Positions 35,435 to 44,765 of a stretch of 64,000 bases of DNA are shown here, in pieces. Numbering within the stretch: position 1 is the first letter of the stretch; the number at the start of each line of letters is the position of its first letter. Under the pieces are notes generated by a model. It had not been told where the DNA came from, did no database searches, and was given only the letters and a program-made list of their open reading frames with translations. A program made the translations under genes and the position numbers. Source of the DNA: Chryseosolibacter sp964532595 (GTDB lineage: Bacteria > Bacteroidota > Bacteroidia > Cytophagales > Cyclobacteriaceae); contig CAZHIQ010000016.1 in the NCBI GenBank assembly GCA_964532595.1, forward strand, positions 8,927-72,926. The letters run 5' to 3'.

Positions 35435-37126
35435 TTAAGGAGTCGCTACCACGGCTCCCATCGTGGTCAATCCGCTTCGCTCGTTTCCAAAGCGGTCAAT
35501 CACCAGATATTCTTCTTCGGCAGGCGGGTTCAGCGATCCGCCAACACTGATAAGTTGCGCGGGGCTCATTCCATACTCGATAGCCGGATTCGAACCTCCG
35601 ATGGGCAGGTAGTCGCTGTCGAACATGGTAGCAGCGTCGAAGGTAGCACCTCCCACTTCCCCTCCTGTTCCGTCGTAAGTAAGTGATCCCAGGACTGACG
35701 CCCTGACAACCGGCGCAATGGCATCGACTTCGTAGGCGTCGACATCCGGACCGTCATCTTTCTGGGTATTACCGGAAATGATCGAGTTCTGGATAGACAG
35801 AATGTTCTGCGTTCCTGCTCTTCTGTATACACCGCCTCCGGGACCGCTGATCACGTTACCTGTGATAGTCGTGCTGATGATATCTACCTCACAATCCTGA
35901 TACATCATCACACCTCCCCCTCCGTTGGCGGAAGTACTTGTATTACCCGTGATCAGACAGTTTACCAATACGCCACGGGAGTTTTGTCTTGCATAGAACG
36001 CCGCGCCATAAGACCTTCCCTTGTTTTCAGCGAGGGTTGTATTGTAGAGGTATGCGGTAGCATCGGGATAAGCGTGAAAGCCTGCAGCTGTCCCTCCCGA
36101 GTTTCCATTAAACTCGGAGTTGTAGACATACGCTGTCGACGTGTGAATCCACGCTCCTCCACCGTTACTTGACGAGCTGTTCTCGTTCACTTTCGAGTTT
36201 CGGATCGTAATTTCCGAATTGCCAAAGACATAGATACCTCCGCAATGACCGCGTGAGTTATTTGCGATTACCTCGCAGTCGACGAGTTCAGCCACGGTGT
36301 TTCCTGCAATGACTCCACCGCCGTAGTTGCGCACGAAACTGACACCATTGATACCGATGGCGGCCGAAGAACTGGACGCATTACCGTCGGTGATGGTAAG
36401 GCCGCTCAGTACGGCTTTCTGTCCCTGAATTTTCGAAGCCGATATCAGCACAACGTGATACGAGGTTCCAGATCCGGAGAGAATGGTCTTATGCGTGGCG
36501 GGGTCCGCTTCGTCGCCTTCGGAGGCATCAGCCGGATACCCACCTTTCAGCGTGATGTTCCGGGCAATGTGGAAACTCTTGTCACCTTCGTCGGCCGCGT
36601 TGCCACCCGAAACGGTTTTCCCTGGCAAGTACAGACCTGCGGCAATGTGGATCACGTTACCGTCTACCGCCATCGAGAGCGCTTCGTCCAAAGTGGTCGC
36701 CTGCTCCCAGGAGGTGCCGTCACCCGTTCCGTCTACCTTAACGTAGATATCATTGCGGTTGCCTGGATCTTGAGCCACTTCGACCTGAATGGAATTGCTC
36801 TCCGAAATTGAGATCGTAATAGTGCCCCTGCGCTCATCATCTTCGTTTGCCGCTACCGTGAACAACAGCTTGTGCTTTCCCTTCTCCCCGCTCGTTTCCG
36901 CCAACGTAATCCAGTCTACGTCGACAGAAGCCTCCCACGCGCCGTTTGTCAGGAAATCAATGGTATAAGATGACTCGAGATTTGAAGCCTCCACCCGTTC
37001 AGCAGAGACTAAAAGTTTGGGCTCGAAGTTGTCGTCATCTTTATCGCAGCCCGTAAGTGCGACAGACATCACCAGGGCCACCATGAGCCACGTCTGACGC
37101 AAGATATAGTGAAACACTTTGTTCAT
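35435..37126 (-). CDS. BACON-like plus right-handed beta-helix lipoprotein
   Basis: 563 residues with lipidated Cys27 (VALTGCDKDDD). Residues 35-120 form a BACON-like domain (AWEASVDVDWITLAETSGEKGKHKLLFTVAANED). From about residue 125 the chain is a right-handed parallel beta-helix: repeated units such as VSFVRNYGGGVIAGNTVAELVDCEVIANNSRGHCGGIYVFGNSEITIRNSKVNENSSSSNGGGAWI, as in the POMP/choice-of-anchor-Q proteins. BACON domains bind carbohydrate or mucin; beta-helix proteins may be lyases or adhesins. No catalytic residues can be named. It is encoded between the epimerase-like lipoprotein and the glycosidase, so it is probably a surface component of the locus. Confidence 0.85.
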   Translation of the reverse strand: MNKVFHYILRQTWLMVALVMSVALTGCDKDDDNFEPKLLVSAERVEASNLESSYTIDFLTNGAWEASVDVDWITLAETSGEKGKHKLLFTVAANEDDERRGTITISISESNSIQVEVAQDPGNRNDIYVKVDGTGDGTSWEQATTLDEALSMAVDGNVIHIAAGLYLPGKTVSGGNAADEGDKSFHIARNITLKGGYPADASEGDEADPATHKTILSGSGTSYHVVLISASKIQGQKAVLSGLTITDGNASSSSAAIGINGVSFVRNYGGGVIAGNTVAELVDCEVIANNSRGHCGGIYVFGNSEITIRNSKVNENSSSSNGGGAWIHTSTAYVYNSEFNGNSGGTAAGFHAYPDATAYLYNTTLAENKGRSYGAAFYARQNSRGVLVNCLITGNTSTSANGGGGVMMYQDCEVDIISTTITGNVISGPGGGVYRRAGTQNILSIQNSIISGNTQKDDGPDVDAYEVDAIAPVVRASVLGSLTYDGTGGEVGGATFDAATMFDSDYLPIGGSNPAIEYGMSPAQLISVGGSLNPPAEEEYLVIDRFGNERSGLTTMGAVVATP

Positions 37127-37146
37127 AACTTCAATGTTTTATCGAA

Positions 37147-37174
37147 AGCCCGCCTGCCGGCAGCAGGTCGGGCT
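37147..37174 (-). terminator. GC-rich hairpin between the epimerase-like and beta-helix genes
   Basis: AGCCCG+CCTGC (37147-37157) pairs with GCAGG, one bulged base and CGGGCT (37163-37174) around a 5-nt loop. On the minus strand it is followed by TTTCGATAAAAC. It is either a weak terminator or a relative of the GC-rich repeat palindromes in this window. Confidence 0.55.
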
Positions 37175-37180
37175 CGCGGG

Positions 37181-38131
37181 TTAACGATTTGCTAGATATT
37201 GTTTGTGGAGACCGTGATAGCAATCTACCAGCGCCTTTTCGCTCGGCACATCGCTCTCATAGAGAAACGGTCCGTCATACTTTACCTCATACAGCGCGGC
37301 GAGAATTGCATTCCAGTCGTTCTTGCCTTCGCCTGAACAGGGAAAGTAGTGGTTCTCCGCTGCTCCGGTCCCGTCGGCCACGTGAACGGACTTCAGTCGA
37401 CTTCCCATGGCACGGATCAGATTCTCGGGATTCTTGATATGATTCATATCAACGGCCAGCTGTATGGTTGAAGGAAGGCGTTGGAATATCTCCTGTACTT
37501 CCTCAACGGTTCGCATCAGCGGACGTTCCCGTCCCCCACTGGCAAGCAACTCAGGTCCCAGCATGTTCTCAAGCACCATCGTGGCACCGATCGCCCGCAC
37601 GGCTTCGTCGAGTTGCGTTGCCGACTTCACCAACTGGCTCTTTCGTGAATCACGTTCGTTTAGTTCCAGATACCAACTGGGATGAAACAGAATAACCTCT
37701 GGTTCGAGAATCTCGAGATGAGCCACCATCTTTTCGTGTACGGCGACAACCTCTTCCCGTGCCGTCTCTTCGATCAGTGACAAATCAATGTACTGTCCGT
37801 ACGGCATGTGCACCGACCAGATATTGATACCGACTTCATCTGCGAAGCGCTTGGCCTCGGTGAGCTTTGCGACAATCTGCTCATCAGTGAGTTTAATCTT
37901 CCGATTCGCATCTACGAAGTAGCTCATACCTGCGACTTCTATGTGACGGATACCCGCATCTTTTGCAGCCTTCAGCTTCTCGGGAGTAAAGTTCGCGATG
38001 GAAAGGCTGTAGCCCACTTCGAGCGGAGCCTCTACAATCTCCTCCGGCAGCACATCCTGTTCGCTTTCGGAACCACAACACACGAAGGCCAGCCCTAGCA
38101 GAATCAATGAAAGACGAGTTATGTTGATCAT
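37181..38131 (-). CDS. Exported sugar-phosphate isomerase/epimerase-like TIM-barrel lipoprotein
   Basis: 316 residues. The signal is ITRLSLILLGLAFVCCGSE, with the Cys pair at residues 18-19. The mature domain is an AP-endonuclease-2/xylose-isomerase-like TIM barrel: GIRHIEVAGMSYF, INIWSVHMPYG, LEPEVILFHPSWYLELN, TMVLENMLG, LAVDMNHIKNP, LKSVHVADGTG and DGPFLYESDVPSEKALVD. The metal-ligand Glu, Asp and His positions (VLENM, VDMNH, SVHVAD) are kept. Most relatives are cytoplasmic sugar isomerases, so the lipoprotein form points to processing of a sugar outside the cytoplasm. The gene follows SusD by 12 bases. Confidence 0.88.
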   Translation of the reverse strand: MINITRLSLILLGLAFVCCGSESEQDVLPEEIVEAPLEVGYSLSIANFTPEKLKAAKDAGIRHIEVAGMSYFVDANRKIKLTDEQIVAKLTEAKRFADEVGINIWSVHMPYGQYIDLSLIEETAREEVVAVHEKMVAHLEILEPEVILFHPSWYLELNERDSRKSQLVKSATQLDEAVRAIGATMVLENMLGPELLASGGRERPLMRTVEEVQEIFQRLPSTIQLAVDMNHIKNPENLIRAMGSRLKSVHVADGTGAAENHYFPCSGEGKNDWNAILAALYEVKYDGPFLYESDVPSEKALVDCYHGLHKQYLANR

Positions 38132-38142
38132 ATCGTTATGTG

Positions 38143-39885
38143 TTACCAGTACGGATTTTGGTCAAGGTTCGGGTTCAACTGCAGATCCTCGATCGGCAGC
38201 GGATAGTAGTAATCTCTCCGCTCATCAAAGTAACCGCCAAGCTCAAAGGGATTGAGATTGCCCGATGTACCATCAGTGAGCTTCCGCTGTTGCACGTTGA
38301 TCAGCGAGGTTACAGTCGTCGGTGCACCCGAAGTGTTGCCCTGATGGAGAAAGACATCCGCTTTTCCGTCGTTGTTGAAGTCGTGCGCGCCCAGACCTGA
38401 GAAGTACATTCCCACCATGGGTTTCTCAATCTTCTTCCCTTCCTTCCAACGCATGAGGTCATCCCAGCGGAAACCTTCGTTAAACAGTTCCACTCGACGC
38501 TCGCGACGGATTTCCAGAATTACACCTTTATTGGCACCGGACTCCACGTTCGGATACATTTCCTCCAGGTAAGGGTCGGGATCAGCGTTTGCCGCAGCCA
38601 TATTGAGGTTAGGCATTCCAACGCGTGCCCTGAGTTTGTTGATACTGATATCCAGGTCATCCTGCGTCAGCGTTCCGAGTTCCGCTTTTGCTTCTGCATA
38701 AATCAGCAGTGCCTCAGCATAACGGAAGATTATGATATCGTGGTAAGAAGCTGACCACTGGTCTCGGCTTGGTAACGCCTTAATTACACGGTAGCCCGTT
38801 GTTGTGGCGTCGAGCGTAACCGGTTCCGGTGTACTTTCGCCATAGACCGTGAAATTAGGTCCTGCGGTAGTCTGCGTCAATCGGGGATCGCGGTTCTGCA
38901 TTTCCACATAGAACTCCATCGTTTCGTAACCCGCCTGATCTGTAAAACGACTACCGTCGCGCATCAGATAGCTGTTAATCACGTCTTTGGTGATACCGTA
39001 CGCGCCATAGGTCTGGGCCGTCAGCGTATAACCGAAGTTGTGCGTACCCATTTCACGCTCGTAATCGGCAGCCAGTATGGTTTCCGTTGCATCCTGATTA
39101 TTGCGCGCAAACAGTTCGCGGTACGCAACATTGGGACCTCCTTGAGTAAAGATCGTGTAAGCACCTGAGGTGATTAACTCCTGCGATGCATCAACCGCCG
39201 CCTGAAGGAAGGGTTCGTGGTCACCCAGGTTGTGATACTTGCGGAACGTTCCTTCGTGCAGACCAATACGCGCCTTAAGCAAAAGAGCTGTGTACTTCGT
39301 GATTTGGTTCAATTGCTTCTCGGCGGGAATGTTCGCCACCGCATAATTGATATCCGCCATTACCGAGTCCATAACAAGGAACCGCGAATCGCGCGGCTTG
39401 TAGAGATCAGGATCTCCGGCCGACAGTACTTTCCCGTACCACGGAACATCACCGTACCGCTTCACTTTCTGGAAGTAGAAGTAGGCCCGGAAGAAACGCG
39501 CCACCCCGCTGTACTTTGCTTTAGCCTTTTCATCGTTCACTTTGTGGTAGTTCTCCAGGAAGAAGTTGATATCGCGGAGATTACCCCACGACCATCCTCC
39601 GCTACCCCGCGCCGTGGGTACGATCCGTCCACCGCGTATGCGGTCCGAAGCAATCAGCGGAACGATATTGTCTGACGCCGCATCATCGGTATATACGTCG
39701 AGACGAGGCAACATCTTGTAAAAGTCGTTTGTCGCCACCTCCAGGTCTTTTGCGGTGTTGAAAAAGAACTCCGCGTCAACCTCGGCCCGAGGCGGCCTGT
39801 CCAGGAAATCATCATCGCAGCCCGTGAGCAGCAGCACTGCCGCGAGCACGAATACTTTCTTTATATACAAGCGTTTCATCTTCAT
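38143..39885 (-). CDS. SusD/RagB-family nutrient-binding outer-membrane lipoprotein
   Basis: 580 residues with lipidated Cys23 (LLLTGCDDDFLDRPPRAEVDAEFFFNT, typical of SusD). Landmarks: FFLENYHKVND, RFFRAYFYFQKVKRYGDVPWY, ILEIRRERRVELFNEGFRWDDLMRWKEGK and the C-terminal YYPLPIEDLQLNPNLDQNPYW. SusD caps the SusC channel and binds the glycan or other substrate on the cell surface. It is 20 bases downstream of susC in the usual order. Confidence 0.97.
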   Translation of the reverse strand: MKMKRLYIKKVFVLAAVLLLTGCDDDFLDRPPRAEVDAEFFFNTAKDLEVATNDFYKMLPRLDVYTDDAASDNIVPLIASDRIRGGRIVPTARGSGGWSWGNLRDINFFLENYHKVNDEKAKAKYSGVARFFRAYFYFQKVKRYGDVPWYGKVLSAGDPDLYKPRDSRFLVMDSVMADINYAVANIPAEKQLNQITKYTALLLKARIGLHEGTFRKYHNLGDHEPFLQAAVDASQELITSGAYTIFTQGGPNVAYRELFARNNQDATETILAADYEREMGTHNFGYTLTAQTYGAYGITKDVINSYLMRDGSRFTDQAGYETMEFYVEMQNRDPRLTQTTAGPNFTVYGESTPEPVTLDATTTGYRVIKALPSRDQWSASYHDIIIFRYAEALLIYAEAKAELGTLTQDDLDISINKLRARVGMPNLNMAAANADPDPYLEEMYPNVESGANKGVILEIRRERRVELFNEGFRWDDLMRWKEGKKIEKPMVGMYFSGLGAHDFNNDGKADVFLHQGNTSGAPTTVTSLINVQQRKLTDGTSGNLNPFELGGYFDERRDYYYPLPIEDLQLNPNLDQNPYW

Positions 39886-39904
39886 AGCTTTTTAAATCTT
39901 CAGA

Positions 39905-42900
39905 TTACAACGTCAGGTTAACACCCATTGAATAGGTCTTGCCCATAGGATAGCTCTCGACACCCGAGCGTGAAACCGCATTCGCGGGATTCGAGTAGTG
40001 GACAGCCGAAGCCGCCTGCTCGGGATCGACATAACGGGTCAAGTCGCCAAATCTGACCGTAAAGATGTTTTCACCACTGACATAGAAGCGCAGCTTTCTG
40101 ATGTTGAGACGCGAAGTCAGACTTTCAGGAAGCGTGTACCCCAGGGTAAGGTTCTTCACACGGAGGAAACCGACGTTGGTGAGATAGTAGTCGTTCATCT
40201 CATACATCATCCGGTTGTTCTGCAGGGCAGCATAACCGCGTTCGATGCGCGGATAAGTGTTCTCAGGCGTTTCCGGTGTCCACGCATTGGTCACAAGATC
40301 TTTGCGGATAAACGACAAGTATGGTCTGCTATACGTTCCCCAATAGATGAATCCGGTCGGATACCAGTGCTGTTTTGCAACGCCGGCACCCGCTACAAAA
40401 AGGTCGAAGCCCTTCCAGGTAGCCTGAAGGTTGAATCCGAAAGGAAACTTAGGCATCGCGTTACCGATCGGGCGAAGGTCACCGTGATCGGCCAGTGTGT
40501 AGTCCCCCCGATCGATACGACCGTCACCATCCAGATCTACGTACTTCAGGTCGCCGCCTCTGAGTTTATTCCACTCGCTGTTCTGTACGGTGTTAAGGAT
40601 GTAGGAATAAACTTGCCCCAGACTGTTGCGCGGGTTCACGAAGCTGTTCTGGTATTCAGCGGCTTCTTCGTCCGACTGGAACTGGCCATCAACGTGGTAA
40701 CCCCAGATCTGTCCCAACACCTGTCCTTCCCAATAGGTACTCATCAATCCTTCGGGGTTGTCGTACTTGGTGATTACCCCTTTGAAGTTGCTGACGTTGG
40801 CATTTGCCTTGATCGATAGCGGTGAGCCCCCCACCATGAATTCGTCGCTATAGGTAATGCCGAGCTCAAAACCGCGGTTGCGCAGCGCGGCCGAGTTCTC
40901 ACGAGGTTCAGCGGCCCCAAATACCGCGGGAAGTGGCTCGCCCGGGAGATACATTCCCGAAGTCTCTTTCTGGAACCAATCGAACGAAGCCACCACTTTG
41001 TTCTGCAGCACTCCGACATCCAATCCGAAATCAATCGTTCCGGTCTTCTCCCAACTTACCACTCTTGGTAGGGGATCGGGTGCACTAGCGTAAACGAGGC
41101 GACTTCCCTGATTGAGCCAGTCGGACATTCCGAGGCCCATCAGCTGCCGGAAGGTATTCACATCGACTGCCTGGTTTCCAAGCTCGCCATACGAAGCTCT
41201 CAGCTTGAGCAGGGAGATTGTATTGGTGATGGGCTCGAAGAAGCCTTCCTTGTCCATTTGCCATCCTGCTGACACTGACGGGAAGAAGCCCCAACGCGTA
41301 TCAGTAGGGAACCGTGACGATCCGTCGTAACGGGCATTCACTTCAAGCAGGTACTTCTCTTTGTAGTTGTAGTTGAAACGACCGAAGTAACCCTGAACCG
41401 CCCAGAGCAGTGCGGAACCGTCGATGTTGTACATCTCCGTCCCCTGCGTCAGATTCGCCAGATCACGTACGAGCAGCCCGTTTTGCTGAGCCACCACACG
41501 GTCGCGGTCGAAGTCTTCCTGGTTATACCCCAGCATCAACTTGAAGTTGTGGGTCTTCGCCAGGTCGAAGCCATACGTTCCGTACACGTTCAGCGCGCGG
41601 TAGCGGTCTTTCCAACGCCATTCACCGAGTCGGTTTATACCGACAGTCTGAACGTCGAGACGGTTATTGGCGATGTATTCAAATTCATTGTACCGGTAGG
41701 TTCTCGATGTATTATCAACGCGGTTGCTGTAGTTGAAGTTGATATCGAGTCCCTTCATCGGCGTCAGTCGGGCGCGAATGGTATTGGTAAGTTCTTCCGT
41801 GTTGAACCTGCGCCAGTTCTGTCCGGCTTCCATCGCTGCGGCACCCCCCTGTCCACCTGTCCCTTCACGGCCGATGTCCATAGGCATGCCATTGACATGC
41901 GTCGGGTAAAACGCGAACATATCATACCAGGTAGTCGTGCTCCACACCCCACCGTATCCGTTGCGGTAACCGCCGTAGTCTTCGTCTTTCTCGTGGATGA
42001 ATTGCGTGTTGCTGGTCAGTTCGAGCCATTTGGTCGGCTTGAACGTCAACGTAGCTTTCATATTGTAGCGCTTCATATCGGCGTCTACGATATTCTGAAT
42101 CGTTTCCCGGTCAAAGAAGCGTCCCGACAGGTAGCCTTTGAGTTTTTCACTTCCTCCTGAGATAGAAATGTTGTGCATCGACTGCGCCTGCCACTTTTTC
42201 AGGAGGTAATTGTACCAGTCTGTCTTATGGAAGAACTTGTACGTTCCGTTCGGCTGAAGTTCATGAAAAGGTTCGATCTCTCCGTTCGCGACCATTTTAA
42301 TCGCCTCCCAATCGAGATCGTTGTAGTTCGTATAGCTTGTTCCATTGTAGCCGAAGATGGCGGCGTCAATCGTCTTTCCGTACAGGTAGGGATCGGTGAT
42401 AAAATCGGTCCGGGTCGTTGGCGTAGTCCAACCGAAGTTGTTGGAGTAATTGACCACCATATCTCCTTCTTTTCCTGTCCGGGTGGTAATGAGGATTACG
42501 CCGAAGGCACCGCGTGCACCATAGATCGCAGCCGACGCCGCGTCTTTAAGCACGGTTACGCTTTCCACATCATTGGGGTTCACGCGGGTAATGTCACCCT
42601 CGATACCATCGATAAGGACGAGGGGGCTTCCGCCGTTGATCGAGTTGAACCCGCGGATGTTGATGTCCGGAGTTGCCGCAGGGTCACCTGAGTTAAGCGC
42701 GATGTTAAGTCCCGGCAACAATCCTTGCAACGTGGTGGAGATGTTTGCCGCCGGGCGCTCGCCGATCTCTTCCGCACCGATCTGGGCGACAGCCCCGGTA
42801 AGGTTGATACGCTTCTGGGTACCGTAACCCACCACGATCACTTCGTCAAGCTCCGTTACTTCTCCCTCCATGATCACATTCAGCACGGTGCGGCCGTTGA

Positions 42901-43498
42901 CGGCTACTTCCTGCGTTTTATACCCGATGAATGAGAAGATGAGGACAGCGTCGTCTTCCACGCGAATCGTATAGGCGCCGTTAATGTCGGTCACCGTTCC
43001 GTGACTTTGTCCCCTTACCATAATACTCACACCAGGAAGCAGTTCACCATCTGAAGACGTGACCGTTCCTGTCACTGTGATGGGATCGGCCGGTGGTGCG
43101 GGAGCTGTGACCCGTTTGAGCACCGGTACGCTGGCGTGCTTTCTGACGCTAATGTTGTTCTTATTCTGCTGAAACATGAGCCCTTTCCTCGCCGACAGGT
43201 CCCGGAAGAGATCAGCGACGAGAACCCGGCCCGAGGTGTTGGAATACAACTCAGCCAGAAACGAGTCATCCTTGTCATAGGTAAAGACAAAGTCGGTTTG
43301 AGCTTCGATATCCGCAAACACTTCCGCCAGGGAAGCATTCCGATAGTCAGCTACGATCGCAACCTTTCGGATGCTGCTCGCGAGCTGACCTTCAGCGGTA
43401 TTGGCAACGCATAATCCGGCGAGAAAACACTGCCAGAAGATGCCTATCCATACGTAGTTAGCCACTCTCATTAGTAGTTTTAGAAATGGATTCTTCAT
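39905..43498 (-). CDS. SusC/RagA-family TonB-dependent transporter with an STN domain
   Basis: 1197 residues. Order: signal peptide, STN domain (about residues 50-105, YRNASLAEVFADIEAQTDFVFTYDKDDSFLAEL), carboxypeptidase-regulatory-like beta domain (GTVTSSDGELLPGVSIMVRGQSHGTVTDINGAYTI), TonB region (LDEVIVVGYGTQKRINLTGAV), plug and C-terminal 22-strand barrel ending ...YSMGVNLTL. The STN domain is the part that signals to FecR-type anti-sigma factors, so this transporter both imports its ligand and reports it. The genes for FecR and the ECF sigma factor lie directly upstream. The plug carries the usual NPNDVESVTVLKDAASAAIYGARGA motif. Confidence 0.97.
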   Translation of the reverse strand: MKNPFLKLLMRVANYVWIGIFWQCFLAGLCVANTAEGQLASSIRKVAIVADYRNASLAEVFADIEAQTDFVFTYDKDDSFLAELYSNTSGRVLVADLFRDLSARKGLMFQQNKNNISVRKHASVPVLKRVTAPAPPADPITVTGTVTSSDGELLPGVSIMVRGQSHGTVTDINGAYTIRVEDDAVLIFSFIGYKTQEVAVNGRTVLNVIMEGEVTELDEVIVVGYGTQKRINLTGAVAQIGAEEIGERPAANISTTLQGLLPGLNIALNSGDPAATPDINIRGFNSINGGSPLVLIDGIEGDITRVNPNDVESVTVLKDAASAAIYGARGAFGVILITTRTGKEGDMVVNYSNNFGWTTPTTRTDFITDPYLYGKTIDAAIFGYNGTSYTNYNDLDWEAIKMVANGEIEPFHELQPNGTYKFFHKTDWYNYLLKKWQAQSMHNISISGGSEKLKGYLSGRFFDRETIQNIVDADMKRYNMKATLTFKPTKWLELTSNTQFIHEKDEDYGGYRNGYGGVWSTTTWYDMFAFYPTHVNGMPMDIGREGTGGQGGAAAMEAGQNWRRFNTEELTNTIRARLTPMKGLDINFNYSNRVDNTSRTYRYNEFEYIANNRLDVQTVGINRLGEWRWKDRYRALNVYGTYGFDLAKTHNFKLMLGYNQEDFDRDRVVAQQNGLLVRDLANLTQGTEMYNIDGSALLWAVQGYFGRFNYNYKEKYLLEVNARYDGSSRFPTDTRWGFFPSVSAGWQMDKEGFFEPITNTISLLKLRASYGELGNQAVDVNTFRQLMGLGMSDWLNQGSRLVYASAPDPLPRVVSWEKTGTIDFGLDVGVLQNKVVASFDWFQKETSGMYLPGEPLPAVFGAAEPRENSAALRNRGFELGITYSDEFMVGGSPLSIKANANVSNFKGVITKYDNPEGLMSTYWEGQVLGQIWGYHVDGQFQSDEEAAEYQNSFVNPRNSLGQVYSYILNTVQNSEWNKLRGGDLKYVDLDGDGRIDRGDYTLADHGDLRPIGNAMPKFPFGFNLQATWKGFDLFVAGAGVAKQHWYPTGFIYWGTYSRPYLSFIRKDLVTNAWTPETPENTYPRIERGYAALQNNRMMYEMNDYYLTNVGFLRVKNLTLGYTLPESLTSRLNIRKLRFYVSGENIFTVRFGDLTRYVDPEQAASAVHYSNPANAVSRSGVESYPMGKTYSMGVNLTL

Positions 43499-43584
43499 AG
43501 ATTTGATGTGCGTGGATTAAAACAAAATAATCTACTGCCCTATAGGCAAGACGTTGGCGTGTCTGTCTCATAGGAATTCAAACT

Positions 43585-43614
43585 GGCCGGAGGTAGCCCC
43601 AACTATCTTCGGCC
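43585..43614. terminator. Imperfect hairpin between fecR-like and susC-like genes
   Basis: GGCCGGAGGTAG (43585-43596) faces CTATCTTCGGCC (43603-43614), ten of twelve positions pairing plus wobbles. On the plus strand a T-rich run follows, while on the coding (minus) strand a poly-T is absent, so it may be an attenuator or processing site that sets the ratio of susC to the regulators. Confidence 0.4.
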
Positions 43615-43635
43615 TCTTTATTTTAGTACTGTTGA

Positions 43636-44643
43636 TCAAGGCATAGCTTTGACGTTAAAGTTTAGGATTAGGTTATTTCCTTCAATTCTGTATGAAAAAT
43701 TCTTGTTGAATGCCACATCGCGCATAACATTCTCAAGACTTTCGTTGTGATATCTTGCCCGAATCTGCCAATCTCTTCCCGGAGTTCCGATCACCCGTGT
43801 GTTCACACCGTACCAACGCTCAAGGGTGTTTCTGAATGTCTCGAAGTCAACACCATCAAAAATGAGTATCCCGTCTTTCCATCCGAAAGTAGACGCATAG
43901 TCAAAGGGCTGCACATCGAACTCATCACCCGCGTACAGCAGTTGCTGTCCGGGCGAAAGCTCCGAACGTTTCGTCGCCTCCTCATTCCGTACTTCTACCC
44001 TTCCCTCCAGCAGCGATACTTTAACGTAGTCGCCATCGGCATAAGCCTCGACATTGAATGATGTTCCCAGAACATGGGTCAGCGTTTTTCCGGCGCGTAC
44101 AACGAAGGGTCGGGAGCTGTCGGGAGTGACCGCGAAGAACGCTTCGCCGGTAAGCTCAACCCAGCGAAGAGTATCCGAAAATACCTCCGGATGCCGCAAA
44201 CGAGTATCAGCGTTCAGCCACACTTCCGTCCCATCCGCCAGGGTATGCAGTGATTTCATGCCGCGTTCGTTCACTACATCCACTATCCTCGGCGGAGATA
44301 CTTCCCTCTCCCGAGGCATCCACGTAACCACCCCCCAGACGGATACCATTAAGATTAACAACGTCGCCGCTACACGCGACACGATGGGTGCGGTACGCTT
44401 GCGCGGTTCACTATCGAGCACACTCATGGTACCGGCACGCCAAATCGCCTCGCGGCGATCACGCATACGCTGATCGGGTTGTACACGGGCACGACTGTGC
44501 CACGCTGCCTTCATCTGATCAAAAACCCACTGGTTGTGATCCGATTCCTTCAGCCAGGCCTCCAGCGCTTCCCGTTGTGTCGGCGAAGCCTGGCCTGTAA
44601 GAAACAAAATAATGAGTCCGTCGATGTCCGGATTCGATTGCAT
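43636..44643 (-). CDS. FecR-family anti-sigma factor / transmembrane sensor
   Basis: 335 residues from the ATG at 44643. An N-terminal cytoplasmic domain (LKESDHNQWVFDQMKAAWH) is followed by one transmembrane helix near residues 88-109 (SRVAATLLILMVSVWGVVTW) and the periplasmic FecR domain (VNERGMKSLHTLADGTEVWLNADTRLRHPEVFSDTLRWVELTGEAFFAV). The C-terminal FecR/STN-like part (GVDFETFRNTLERWYGVNTRV) ends the chain. It holds the ECF sigma factor inactive until the SusC-type receptor signals. The frame is open a further 24 codons upstream, but those residues do not fit the family. Confidence 0.94.
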   Translation of the reverse strand: MQSNPDIDGLIILFLTGQASPTQREALEAWLKESDHNQWVFDQMKAAWHSRARVQPDQRMRDRREAIWRAGTMSVLDSEPRKRTAPIVSRVAATLLILMVSVWGVVTWMPREREVSPPRIVDVVNERGMKSLHTLADGTEVWLNADTRLRHPEVFSDTLRWVELTGEAFFAVTPDSSRPFVVRAGKTLTHVLGTSFNVEAYADGDYVKVSLLEGRVEVRNEEATKRSELSPGQQLLYAGDEFDVQPFDYASTFGWKDGILIFDGVDFETFRNTLERWYGVNTRVIGTPGRDWQIRARYHNESLENVMRDVAFNKNFSYRIEGNNLILNFNVKAMP

Positions 44644-44765
44644 ACGCAACGCGTGTTGAACGGTTAACAAAAGGAAGACGCGCCGACCGGCAAAAACCCG
44701 TAACGGCAAAAGCACTTTTTTGCTTTTTTTTCTAAGACACTGATGTTCAGACGGATGAAGAAGGC

